A DNA stretch of 64,000 nucleotides, taken from positions 36,455-100,454 of the forward strand of contig NZ_LECW02000082.1 in assembly GCF_001042475.2 (NCBI RefSeq), given 5' to 3'. The notes below the pieces were generated by a model. The model was not told the origin of the DNA. It saw only the letters and a program-made list of their open reading frames with translations, and did not search any database. Source of the DNA: Bacillus glycinifermentans (GTDB lineage Bacteria > Bacillota > Bacilli > Bacillales > Bacillaceae). Both the position numbers and the translations under genes were made by a program. Positions 18,089 through 25,340 of the stretch are shown here, one piece after another; within the stretch, counting starts at the first letter, position 1, and each line of letters opens with the position of its first letter.

Positions 18089-18130
18089 CCTATTTTCAGC
18101 GTTTCGAGGCTGAGAAACGCTGAAAATAGG
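18089..18130. repeat. perfect 17-base inverted repeat
   Basis: CCTATTTTCAGCGTTTC and its exact complement around an 8-base loop. No T-tract, so it may be a hairpin in the 3' UTR or a protein binding site. Confidence 0.6.
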
Positions 18131-18148
18131 GTATAAGAAGGTTTTGAA

Positions 18149-18178
18149 GAGAGCGGTCTAACAGCCGCTCTCTTTTTT
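18149..18178 (+). terminator. intrinsic terminator
   Basis: GAGAGCGG-TCTAACAG-CCGCTCTC followed by TTTTTT. The arms contain AGCGG/CCGCT, as in many terminators of this region. Confidence 0.85.
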
Positions 18179-18210
18179 GTTAATTGCGGAGTTGACTCTC
18201 TGAGTTTTTA

Positions 18211-18239
18211 TTGACAAAAAGTATATTAAAAATTATAAT
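18211..18239 (+). promoter_or_regulatory. cassette promoter 2
   Basis: TTGACA, AAAAGTATA spacer start, TATAAT, 17-base spacing. Confidence 0.85.
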
Positions 18240-18242
18240 TAA

Positions 18243-18455
18243 TATAAAATTAAAAAACCATTAATAAATCAAATTGAAACAATTAAAGGTATTATAGCGA
18301 ATCTTGAAAGAAAAATTGAAAATAATGAAACGCTTTATGATTCAGATGGATTGCAAGCTAGTGGAGTATATCTGGATTCATACTTAAATAAGCTAACGAC
18401 CTATCAAAGGGCAATTGAACAGATGACTTCAGCTACGGAAGACTCCGGCGTCTAA
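18243..18455 (+). pseudogene. start-less small gene after promoter 2
   Basis: An open frame of ~68 codons (…NQIETIKGIIANLERKIENN…, ending TTYQRAIEQMTSATEDSGV) begins only four bases after the -10 element and has no ATG, GTG or TTG and no RBS. The helical pattern with a central LDSYLNKL vaguely recalls Spo0E-like small proteins. Likely a gene whose 5' end was lost when the promoter was joined to it. Confidence 0.45.
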
Positions 18456-18580
18456 AGTCGCAGGCTCCCTCCCTTGCCTTTTTCTTATGGAACGAAATGC
18501 GAGGAAGGCATTATGTGCTATGATGATACATGTTACGGTAGTCCGCTGAGAAAGGCAGGATAGAGGTTAAGAAACGTTGG

Positions 18581-18616
18581 AAAGAGATTGGTTCTAAGAG
18601 CCGCTCTCTTTTTTTG
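18581..18616 (+). terminator. degenerate terminator
   Basis: AGAGA…GAGCCGCTCTCTTTTTTT resembles the terminator at 18149 but its left arm is imperfect. It precedes cassette promoter 3. Confidence 0.45.
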
Positions 18617-18626
18617 TTCCATCCGT

Positions 18627-18655
18627 TTGACTAAAAGTATAAATTGATATATAAT
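18627..18655 (+). promoter_or_regulatory. cassette promoter 3
   Basis: TTGACT, AAAAGTATA, TATAAT, 17-base spacer. Confidence 0.85.
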
Positions 18656-18684
18656 ATTATTAAAAATATATTGGAGGCTATAGA

Positions 18685-18887
18685 ATGGATAAAAATGCTG
18701 TTGCTTATCTAAAGTCAGAAGGGTTTTCTGTGAAGGAACACAAAAAATTAAAAGACAAAACGGTCTTTATAGTAGAAAAAGATGGAGTTTATCAGTTGGG
18801 GTCTCGCATACCTCAAATAGGATATCTGTTTCATCATTAGAATTGTCATTGGAACAGGCTAGGCAAACCCTAGCAAACTTTAAATAA
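18685..18887 (+). pseudogene. frameshifted small gene
   Basis: ATG at 18685 after TTGGAGG. Reads MDKNAVAYLKSEGFSVKEHK… to a stop at 18837; a shift near 18810-18825 would extend it to …SSLELSLEQARQTLANFK at 18887. The extension is helical and plausible. Single gene of cassette 3. Confidence 0.5.
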
Positions 18888-18896
18888 AATAGCGAT

Positions 18897-18928
18897 AAGC
18901 CTTGCGAGAAAATATCAAGGCTTTTTTT
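18897..18928 (+). terminator. intrinsic terminator
   Basis: AAGCCTTG-11-base loop-CAAGGCTT and a T run. Confidence 0.8.
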
Positions 18929-18940
18929 GTACTCTTTTAG

Positions 18941-18956
18941 TTGCGGTATACCGAAT
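18941..18956 (+). promoter_or_regulatory. ComA-like box upstream of rap
   Basis: TTGCGG-TATA-CCGAAT matches the ComA consensus TTGCGG-N4-CCGCAA at 10 of 12 positions and lies ~100 bases before the rap gene, where chromosomal rap genes carry such boxes. Confidence 0.55.
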
Positions 18957-19057
18957 ATTTTCAATTCTTAATTTTCTAAGAATAGGAAATGTGATATCAT
19001 TATACAATAACTGGATTGTAAGGTATTTAAGTTTAATAATGGAAGGGGATTCAATTC

Positions 19058-20191
19058 ATGAAACAAAAAATTCCATCAGAAATAGTTGCTTCTAAAATGA
19101 ACGAATGGTACTCCATGATCCGACTTAACAATGTGACCGATGCAGAATTCCTTAAAGCTGAAATAAAAAGAGAGATAGAGGATATGGAGGAAGATCAAGA
19201 AGTACTCATTTATTATAACTTGCTTGATTTTCGTCATAAAATCATGTTGAAAGATTTGAGACCGAACAAAGCTATAGACATAAGAGATTCTTTGGTGAAT
19301 ATTGAGTCAAAAAAAGAAAAGATTGAAAAAACCCAAGTTGATGAAATGATCAATTATTATTTCTGGTTCTTTAAAGGTATGTATGAGTTTAAACAAAAGA
19401 ACTTCAATACGGCTATCACTTGCTATAAGATAGCTGAACAGAAACTCTCGTCTGTTACTGACGAAATTGAAAGAGCTGAATTTAATTATAAGATGGCAGA
19501 AGTTTATTATCACCTCAACCAGAATTACCTCTCTATGAATTATGCTACAATGGCGCTTGACACTTTCAAGGCTTACGAAACACTCAAAGAGAAAAAAATC
19601 TTTTGTTATTTTGTCATGGCTGGAAATCAAATGGACTGCATGAGATACGAAGAGGCTTTAGAGCCTTTTCAAAACGCTTTAATAGAGGCTAAAAATATTC
19701 AAAGCAAGTATTTATTAGCTTCTGCATACTTCAATGTGGGTAACTGTTATTTTTATTTGAAAAAATTTTCGGAAGCTTATGAATATATAAAAGAATCATT
19801 AACAATTTTTGAAACCGAAAGTTTTTCTCATGTGCCGAAAGCTTACTTTCAGTTAATGTATGTCTGCATTAAACAAAGAAATTATCCACAAGCATTAGAT
19901 CTTTATGAAAAAGGGATAAGAAGCGCCAAGTCTTTAGAGGACAAGCAACATGAAGCACAACTCAATATTTTGAAAGGCGTATATCTAGATGAATCAGATC
20001 ATAAGATTGTAGAAAAAGGATTTGATTATTTAGAGTCAAAATCCTTGTACGCTGATGTTGAGGAATTGGCAATAGATGCCGCCTCATATTATAATGAAGT
20101 TGACAGATTTGAAGAGTCAGCTCAGTTTTATCGAAGAGGTATTCTGGCAAGAAAACAAATTAGAAGGGGAGATGTGCTTTATGAAAAATAA
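19058..20191 (+). CDS. rap: Rap-family regulator (response-regulator phosphatase/inhibitor)
   Basis: 377 residues, the standard Rap length. N-terminal three-helix bundle (~1-70: KIPSEIVASKMNEWYSMIRLNN) followed by tandem TPR-like repeats from ~95 (AITCYKIAEQKL, ALEPFQNALIEAK, AYFNVGNCYFYLKKFSEAYEYIKESL, AQFYRRGILARKQ). Rap proteins bind Spo0F or ComA and are inhibited by the re-imported Phr peptide. The phr gene overlaps the stop. A ComA-like box upstream suggests quorum-linked control. Plasmid-borne Rap-Phr pairs modulate host sporulation, competence or plasmid genes. The exact target cannot be read from sequence. Confidence 0.93.
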   Translation: MKQKIPSEIVASKMNEWYSMIRLNNVTDAEFLKAEIKREIEDMEEDQEVLIYYNLLDFRHKIMLKDLRPNKAIDIRDSLVNIESKKEKIEKTQVDEMINYYFWFFKGMYEFKQKNFNTAITCYKIAEQKLSSVTDEIERAEFNYKMAEVYYHLNQNYLSMNYATMALDTFKAYETLKEKKIFCYFVMAGNQMDCMRYEEALEPFQNALIEAKNIQSKYLLASAYFNVGNCYFYLKKFSEAYEYIKESLTIFETESFSHVPKAYFQLMYVCIKQRNYPQALDLYEKGIRSAKSLEDKQHEAQLNILKGVYLDESDHKIVEKGFDYLESKSLYADVEELAIDAASYYNEVDRFEESAQFYRRGILARKQIRRGDVLYEK

Positions 20192-20324
20192 GCTATTATT
20201 AGGACTTCTATCTTTTGCCGCAATTGCAACATTGTCAATAAATTTCGCTCTATCATCTAACTCTTATAAAGTTGCTGGAAAAGTGATCACTTCGAGCATT
20301 GAAACTAAATCTGAATTAGCATAA
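20181..20324 (+). CDS. phr: Phr signalling peptide precursor
   Basis: 47-residue secreted peptide precursor: MKNK, hydrophobic signal (LLLGLLSFAAIATLSI), then a short exported tail ending SSIETKSELA. The gene starts 10 bases before the rap stop, as usual for rap-phr pairs. The mature pheromone is normally a 5-6 residue fragment of the tail; the terminal residues KSELA are the obvious candidate, though internal pentapeptides cannot be excluded. Confidence 0.85.
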   Translation: MKNKLLLGLLSFAAIATLSINFALSSNSYKVAGKVITSSIETKSELA

Positions 20325-20383
20325 AGAGTACTTGGTCTTGTTTAAACTGCGTCAGTTTATAGAGGTATGTTTTCTCAAGATAA

Positions 20384-20420
20384 AGAGGCTATCTTATATG
20401 AAGCCTCTTTTTTAATTTTT
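20384..20420 (+). terminator. terminator of rap-phr
   Basis: AGAGGCT…AGCCTCT with a following T run. Confidence 0.75.
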
Positions 20421-20501
20421 CAAGGTCTCAATAACAAATCTTCTGTAGGTGTTAATCTTGGATTAGACGTATATGGGGATACAGGTCTCTGAAAATTAAT
20501 G

Positions 20502-20536
20502 AAAACTGCTGTTGTACTTTGACAGCAGTTTATTTT
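20502..20536 (+). terminator. hairpin before promoter 4
   Basis: AAACTGCTGT-TGTACTTTG-ACAGCAGTTT arms; T-rich tail. Confidence 0.65.
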
Positions 20537-20547
20537 CTGAAATCGAT

Positions 20548-20576
20548 TTGACTAAAAGTATATGTTTTTATATAAT
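20548..20576 (+). promoter_or_regulatory. cassette promoter 4
   Basis: TTGACT, AAAAGTATA, TATAAT, 17-base spacer. Confidence 0.85.
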
Positions 20577-20606
20577 TAAACTATAATAATAAACGAGGTG
20601 TTACTG

Positions 20607-21068
20607 ATGAAAAAATTATTGTCAGTTATTGTGGTTGTCATAGCGATTGTAGCGGGGCTTTATAAAGTAGATGCTTCTTGGTTAAGTGACATAATTGGTT
20701 CAACGAAAAATGAAAAAGTAGCCCAAGGAACATCGAGCGAGACATACGACTATAAAATAAGTTTTCCGTCATCGAAGTATCCAGAGACTGCTAAGCATAT
20801 AAATGATGCCATTGCTAAAGGTGCTTCTAAGATATGCACTATTGATCGAGATGGAGTGGAAGAGAACAGAAAAGAATCGTTAAAAGACGTTCCAACGAAG
20901 CGGGGATACGACAGAGACGAGTACCCAATGGCAATGTGTAGCGAAGGTGGAGCGGGAGCTGATATTGAATACATATCTCCGGAAGATAATAGGGGTGCAG
21001 GATCATGGGTATCACATGAATTGCATGAATTGCCGGATGGAGCAAAGGTTTTATTTGAAGTCAAATAG
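20607..21068 (+). CDS. secreted DNase of NucA/NucB family
   Basis: 153 residues. N-terminal signal/anchor ([20 protein letters not shown]), then the NucA/NucB core: [16 protein letters not shown] near 92-107, [15 protein letters not shown] and NRGAGSWV near the C-terminus. These match the sporulation-secreted nuclease NucB and the competence nuclease NucA. Likely an extracellular Mg-dependent endonuclease. ATG at 20607 follows ACGAGGTG. Single gene driven by cassette promoter 4, with its own terminator. Confidence 0.9.
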   Translation: MKKLLSVIVVVIAIVAGLYKVDASWLSDIIGSTKNEKVAQGTSSETYDYKISFPSSKYPETAKHINDAIAKGASKICTIDRDGVEENRKESLKDVPTKRGYDRDEYPMAMCSEGGAGADIEYISPEDNRGAGSWVSHELHELPDGAKVLFEVK

Positions 21069-21082
21069 CAATACATAGCAGA

Positions 21083-21113
21083 AAGAAGAAACGATAATGG
21101 TTTCTTCTTTTTG
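21083..21113 (+). terminator. terminator of nuclease gene
   Basis: AAGAAGAAAC / GTTTCTTCTT arms followed by Ts. Confidence 0.85.
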
Positions 21114-21236
21114 TTACTATATTTTTGATTTATTATTTTTAAATCAATCAATAAAAAAATGATATAATAAAATTTAGTTGTTAGGTTTGAGATTTAAAAT
21201 GAATAAGGATTGATAAACGAAAGGGGAGAACGAACA

Positions 21237-21503
21237 ATGGGAATAAGATTAGAAGTGGAGTTTGATGATACTTTTTCCTATCGTGAAGAAATCGGTTTTG
21301 ATCTTCCGGATGGGATGACAAAAGATGAATTTGAAAAACTCTTAGATAAAGCTAAAAGAGAAAACCCCGATTATATTTCTAAAGATCTTGCGTCAATAAT
21401 GGAGCGTAAACACGGGGTTAAACTGATTTGGAAAGGTCAAAATTTCCCTGAGCAAAGCGAATCTAGCGAATGTGAAGTTTTAAATGTTTGTGAAAACCGA
21501 TAA
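21237..21503 (+). CDS. small acidic hypothetical protein
   Basis: 88 residues from ATG 21237 (AAAGGGGAG eight bases upstream). Starts MGIRLEVEFDDTFSYREEI; helix DEFEKLLDKAKRE in the middle, Cys residues near the C-terminus (SSECEVLNVCENR). No family recognised. A -10-like TATAAT at 21164-21169 may drive it; this cassette lacks the conserved AAAAGTATA element. Confidence 0.5.
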   Translation: MGIRLEVEFDDTFSYREEIGFDLPDGMTKDEFEKLLDKAKRENPDYISKDLASIMERKHGVKLIWKGQNFPEQSESSECEVLNVCENR

Positions 21504-21525
21504 ATTGCATTTTTGTAGTGAGTTA

Positions 21526-21557
21526 AGAAGCCGCCAATCATGATGGCTTCTTTTTAA
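21526..21557 (+). terminator. intrinsic terminator
   Basis: AAGAAGCCGCCA-ATCA-TGATGGCTTCTT followed by T's. Confidence 0.8.
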
Positions 21558-21724
21558 CTTTATCGCTATGGTTTTTAATAGTGATAAGCTTAACTACTGG
21601 ATTTACCAACGATAGGGAGTATGTGAGCCGGGTTGCTGAGAGGGGGCTGACATGATTCAATGGAGTATTTACCATCTTTTTTACGAGAAGGATCTGTCCA
21701 TCGTAAAAGCCGCCTGTCTTCGAA

Positions 21725-21753
21725 TTGAAAACGAACATACGTTCCTGTAAAAT
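21725..21753 (+). promoter_or_regulatory. LexA-controlled promoter
   Basis: TTGAAA and TAAAAT separated by 17 bases. The spacer contains CGAACATACGTTC (21732-21744), a match to the Bacillus LexA/DinR box CGAAC-N4-GTTCG in all but the last base. LexA bound here would block RNA polymerase, giving SOS control of the YolD-like gene. Confidence 0.75.
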
Positions 21754-21774
21754 GAAGAAAAGGAGTTGTGAAAA

Positions 21775-22107
21775 ATGGATAAAGTCTTGTTGGGAAATCC
21801 TTGGAGTAAAAAATTTATCTTGCCGGATCATAGATTAGCTCTTAAACAATTAGCGGAAGAGAGACAAAAAGTTAAAAAAGCGTCTCTTGATGAACAGCAA
21901 ATTGAAGAAATGGAGATGACGGTTGCTCAATCAATGGAGGGTGGGAATACATTGTTATTTGAAATTTATGATGAAGGTTATATTAGAGAATGTGTAGGAT
22001 CAGTTCATTATATTGATCATATAAGAAAAGAGTTCAGGATGAAAGATGAAAATGGAGGAAATCATTATATTAAATTTGAAAATATAATGAATATCAAAAA
22101 CATCTAA
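21775..22107 (+). CDS. YolD-like protein
   Basis: 110 residues. Matches the YolD-like pattern: LPDHRLALKQL near the start, LDEQQIEEMEMTVAQSM, then a beta-rich C-terminal half with EGYIRECVGSVHYIDHIRKEF. YolD-family genes usually precede uvrX-type Y-family polymerase genes in SPbeta and the chromosome and are SOS-induced. The SOS promoter is kept here, but no polymerase gene follows; the next gene is RadC-like after a separate promoter. RBS AAAAGGAG. Confidence 0.75.
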   Translation: MDKVLLGNPWSKKFILPDHRLALKQLAEERQKVKKASLDEQQIEEMEMTVAQSMEGGNTLLFEIYDEGYIRECVGSVHYIDHIRKEFRMKDENGGNHYIKFENIMNIKNI

Positions 22108-22151
22108 AAGCGATCATTACTATATGAAGAACGCAACAGAGCAGATCGAAA

Positions 22152-22172
22152 CAGGGGGGGTGATCCCCCTTA
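22152..22172 (+). terminator. short GC hairpin
   Basis: AGGGGGG-TGAT-CCCCCTT followed by ATTTT; ends the YolD transcript just before promoter 5. Confidence 0.6.
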
Positions 22173-22187
22173 TTTTAATGGATTTTA

Positions 22188-22216
22188 TTGACCAAAAGTA
22201 TAAAAATAAATATAAT
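22188..22216 (+). promoter_or_regulatory. cassette promoter 5
   Basis: TTGACC, AAAAGTATA, TATAAT, 17-base spacer. A second TATAAT-like element follows at ~22244-22249. Confidence 0.82.
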
Positions 22217-22351
22217 AATACTTTAATTTATCGGTGAGTTTTGTTATAATTAAATTAAAGAAAGGGGGAAATAACATAAAGATCATCTGGCAAATTTGAA
22301 CTGTCAGGAACAAGCGTAGCATCAAAACTTCACACAAAAGGAGACACATAA

Positions 22352-22801
22352 ATGAAACCGATTTTTGAAATTGTCAGTATCAAACAAGAAATAAAGCAAT
22401 CAGATTTAAAAGGGGCATTTGATCGCATTGCCGATCCGGACATCCTTGCTGAAATTGTCAAACACTATATCAGAGATGAAGATCGAGAAATTTTTTTAGT
22501 TCTGATATTCAATATTAAGATGCGCTTAACGGCTATTCATCGTTGTAGTATAGGTGCAATAGATGAGGCAATTGTAACACCGAGAGAAGTGTTCAAATCA
22601 GCTATTTTAAATAATGCGGCGGCTATCGCAGTAGCGCACAATCATCCTAGTTCAGATCCTACTGAAAGCAAGAAAGATATTGAAACAACGAAGCGGCTTC
22701 ACAGGGCAGGAGATATTCTCGGAATTAGATTACTGGATCATATCATAGTAGCCGCAAATACCGACGAATACGTTAGCTTCAAAGAGAAAGGAATCATCTA
22801 A
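22352..22801 (+). CDS. RadC-like JAB/MPN+ domain protein
   Basis: 149 residues comprising essentially only the RadC C-terminal domain. The JAMM metal site is visible: HNHPSSDPTESKKD near 104-117 plus an upstream Glu. Missing is the helix-hairpin-helix N-terminal domain of full-length RadC. Such short versions are common on plasmids and phages, often near recombination genes; the biochemical role of RadC remains unclear. RBS AAAGGAG. Expressed from cassette promoter 5 with a long (~130-base) leader. Confidence 0.9.
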   Translation: MKPIFEIVSIKQEIKQSDLKGAFDRIADPDILAEIVKHYIRDEDREIFLVLIFNIKMRLTAIHRCSIGAIDEAIVTPREVFKSAILNNAAAIAVAHNHPSSDPTESKKDIETTKRLHRAGDILGIRLLDHIIVAANTDEYVSFKEKGII

Positions 22802-22803
22802 GT

Positions 22804-22828
22804 GGAGGGGGGATGCCCCCCTTCATCA
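22804..22828 (+). terminator. GC hairpin after radC-like gene
   Basis: GGAGGGGGG-AT-GCCCCCCTT, no long T-tract. Confidence 0.5.
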
Positions 22829-22896
22829 AAAGAATTTTGGGAACGAATAGACACATGTGTTTATTTTGTGATCCTTGAAATTTTAATAATAAAGGT

Positions 22897-23003
22897 TTGG
22901 AAGTGGGGGTAATATCCTGTATAATTTGTATTGTACCTTTGTTTTGTGTGAACAATGGTTGCTGCGCTTAACAACCCCGACTGATCATCGGGGTTGTTTT
23001 TTT
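22897..23003 (+). ncRNA. small RNA candidate with own promoter and terminator
   Basis: A clear promoter (TTGGAA 22897-22902, 17-base spacer, TATAAT 22920-22925) is followed only ~65 bases later by a strong terminator (AACAACCCCGA-CTGATCA-TCGGGGTTGTT-TTTTT, 22973-23003). No reading frame with an RBS lies between. The predicted transcript is about 70 bases. Confidence 0.55.
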
Positions 23004-23056
23004 ATCCTGTAAATACAAATAATTATTTTTCAACCAATATAAAGGAGATGTATTAA

Positions 23057-23446
23057 GTGAAATTTCAATATCTGAATTTTGATCATGAACAGGATTATCT
23101 AGAAATGAGAAGGAATATGCCTGAACATTATCGGTTTAACAAAGAGTTTCTTTCTGTTATCTTCTTGATGGCTGGGAATGAAGAATTAAACCGGAAAATT
23201 GAACCTTATTTCGATGTGAATAAAGGTGAGTTTGATACATTGGAAATGTTTGAGGAACAGGACTTCTCATCCGGTTTAAGGGTATTAGCGCTGTTAGCAG
23301 TCAACCTCTTTAATGCAAACGAAAAAGTCGATCCCCTGCAACTAATGAGTCTGGATGATGTTAATTTCAAATTGGCTATGAATGCAATTATTTTGAGAAG
23401 ACATGGAATGTCTACGGAATATCGAATCAATGCAGAGGATTTTTGA
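23057..23446 (+). CDS. hypothetical protein, phage-type
   Basis: 129 residues, GTG/ATG region at 23057 after AAAGGAGATG. Mostly helical: YRFNKEFLSVIFLMAGNEEL, LRVLALLAVNLFN, DDVNFKLAMNAIILRRHG. The pattern resembles a small phage/plasmid family I know as DUF6075, but this is a weak recollection. It ends just upstream of the putative ADP-ribosyltransferase start and is probably co-transcribed with it, so it could be its partner or immunity protein (inference). Confidence 0.5.
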   Translation: MKFQYLNFDHEQDYLEMRRNMPEHYRFNKEFLSVIFLMAGNEELNRKIEPYFDVNKGEFDTLEMFEEQDFSSGLRVLALLAVNLFNANEKVDPLQLMSLDDVNFKLAMNAIILRRHGMSTEYRINAEDF

Positions 23447-23474
23447 GCAGAATTTAAAAATACCTGAAAGGTGG

Positions 23475-24155
23475 ATGCTGATGGTTGAGGAAGATTGGTT
23501 ATATGTTCAGGATCCATATCTTGATCATTTGATTTTTGGAAGCGATCAGAAAAATATTAGGGACTATTTCGAATATATAACCTCTTGGGTGGATAATCAT
23601 TTGGTTGATGAACAAGAAGCTAAATTCTTGTTAACGGAAATGGTACAAGATCTTTTTGATATCCAAAAGGATGTATCGTTTGGATATCGACCAAACGTTA
23701 TAACAAAAATAAAGCAAAAACAAGGATTCTCACTAATCCAGCAGGCAATGAAAGCGGAGATTATGCGCCTGTACTATGAAACTCAGCATAAACTTAAAAA
23801 TGAAAACGATGGACAGACAATATTGCTTTACAGAGGTCTTAGTCTCCATGAACTTGACCCTTTTTATAAAAATCCTTCAATTCTCAAGACAAATACTTTG
23901 GTGTCTTTTACGACAGATGAAACTAAATACAAAAGAGAAGTTCAGGTTTCTGTTGAAGTACCGATCAAAAATGTTCTGTTTTATCAAAATTTGTGTCCCT
24001 TTAGCGAGAGGGAAGAATGTAGGTGTAGGTTGGGGTTGCACATCGAAAATGAGGTTATTGTAATGAATGGTATTCATTCTTTCGACATTAAAGAAGTAAC
24101 ACGTTTAGATTCCCGCTCCAAAGAGCGAAGAGAAGCGGAAGCGCGTTACTTATGA
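23475..24155 (+). CDS. putative ADP-ribosyltransferase (R-S-E class)
   Basis: 226 residues from ATG 23475 (GAAAGGTGG directly upstream). The N-terminal ~110 residues are helical. The C-terminal part carries three motifs of Arg-Ser-Glu mono-ADP-ribosyltransferases in the right order and spacing: LLYRG (Arg 120), LVSFTTD (Ser 144-Thr 147) and ENEVIVMNG (Glu 191-x-Glu 193). E-x-E usually indicates arginine as target. No signal peptide, so the target should be intracellular, as for T4 Alt/Mod enzymes. The call rests on motifs alone. Confidence 0.6.
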   Translation: MLMVEEDWLYVQDPYLDHLIFGSDQKNIRDYFEYITSWVDNHLVDEQEAKFLLTEMVQDLFDIQKDVSFGYRPNVITKIKQKQGFSLIQQAMKAEIMRLYYETQHKLKNENDGQTILLYRGLSLHELDPFYKNPSILKTNTLVSFTTDETKYKREVQVSVEVPIKNVLFYQNLCPFSEREECRCRLGLHIENEVIVMNGIHSFDIKEVTRLDSRSKERREAEARYL

Positions 24156-24205
24156 TTACACTTTTTCGAAATGTGTGATGTGTTCAACGAACAATCTTAT
24201 TCAAT

Positions 24206-24241
24206 CCAGAAGAGCCGCTTTGATTTCTGGATTTTTTTTGT
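24206..24241 (+). terminator. intrinsic terminator
   Basis: ATCCAGAA / TTCTGGAT arms with a T run. Confidence 0.8.
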
Positions 24242-24582
24242 TAAAATGAGGGTGTAGGGGAATGTTGCACTGCAACTTTGAGATGTAGTTGGAGTGTGTT
24301 GATTTCCTTGCAATGCCTTTGCTTAAGAAATTTGGATTTAAAAAAGGAACTTGGGGTAGGAGCCAAGTTCCTTTTTCTGTTTGGGACGAATATAGATAAG
24401 GAACAGGGGATAAACTTTATAAGGGGATAATTCGTGTTTGTCCCGGTTAGTAGCGGCTCAGTTAAACAATCAATACACTTTGAGGGTATAGTAGGAGACT
24501 CGAAATGTATCCGGTATTAACCAAACATCTGAATTATCCGTTAGTAAACGTTAAACTGTGACGATTAGAGCGCTGTTTTCGA
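24242..24582. other. non-coding stretch
   Basis: Contains a strong hairpin (AAGGAACTTG…CAAGTTCCTT, ~24343-24376) and no gene that I can support. Confidence 0.4.
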
Positions 24583-24726
24583 TCATTGATCATCCGAGAA
24601 CAATGATGAAAGCAGGTAGAGGAGAAGCCGAATAGAGGTACCTATACGATTCAGCCAATCCCACAGGTTCTTTATTCGGTTCGCTCTTGTCTCTTGTTCT
24701 TGCCGTTGGAGTTCCTGTTTCTTCAT
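24583..24726 (-). CDS. small amphipathic/membrane peptide
   Basis: 47 residues, start MKKQELQRQEQETRANRIKN, then a hydrophobic C-terminal helix (SIRLLLYLLSSLF) ending SDDQ. A basic amphipathic N-terminus and hydrophobic tail suggest membrane association. GTGAGGCG lies upstream, and a TATAAT-like -10 is at ~24793-24798 on the minus strand. One of few minus-strand genes in the cassette region. No family recognised. Confidence 0.45.
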   Translation of the reverse strand: MKKQELQRQEQETRANRIKNLWDWLNRIGTSIRLLLYLLSSLFSDDQ

Positions 24727-24868
24727 CTACAACGCCTCACTTTAAACGAAATTTGGATGTGAGCCGCACATGTAGATTGTTTAACAGTAACATTATAGCA
24801 ATTCTTCCTGTATCTGTGGATGAAAATCTAGGTTATACCTAAAATTAGGATTTACGAAGACCTTTAAA

Positions 24869-24899
24869 GAGAGCGGCTGTCAAACCGCTCTCTTTTTGT
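24869..24899 (+). terminator. intrinsic terminator
   Basis: AGAGAGCGG-CTGTCAAA-CCGCTCTCT followed by Ts. It contains AGCGG in both arms. Confidence 0.85.
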
Positions 24900-24927
24900 T
24901 GATTTCATTGTAATTCAGGAAATTTAA

Positions 24928-24956
24928 TTGACTAAAAGTATATGAATTGATATAAT
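24928..24956 (+). promoter_or_regulatory. cassette promoter 6
   Basis: TTGACT, AAAAGTATA, TATAAT, 17-base spacer. Confidence 0.85.
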
Positions 24957-25072
24957 AAATTAACAAAAATAAGGAAGGTAAAACCATTTGAAACTCTAGA
25001 GAAAACTGTTAATAAGATAACCAGTCTTAGGCTTTATCTGTTTGAAAAAATAACTGTGAAGGACATAAAGTG

Positions 25073-25329
25073 ATGGAAATAACATTAAAAAGCGATATCA
25101 GTGGTAGAGTAAAAATCATATACTGCACGTCAGTTGTTGAATTTCTTTGATGAAGAAGCGCTTGTTATAGATATGTCTATGTGTGACGTCAGCCTGTAGG
25201 TGAAACTTATGTAGTGGAATGTAATTGCAGTGATGAATGGGAGGATTACACTTTTAAAAAAAAAAAAGAGTCTCGATCCTTCGTTTAAGCGGGATGTGTG
25301 GAGATCAATCACAAATTTACAGAAGATAG
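25073..25329 (+). pseudogene. frameshifted small gene
   Basis: ATG 25073 begins MEITLKSDISGRVK; two shifts (near 25115 and 25195) join SYTARQLLNFFDEEALVIDM and VGETYVVECNCSDEWEDYTF into one plausible ~75-residue protein. It then meets a run of 13 As at ~25255-25267, a likely slippage or sequencing-error site. Sits between promoter 6 and the methylase gene. Confidence 0.5.
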
Positions 25330-25340
25330 GGGGGTATACA

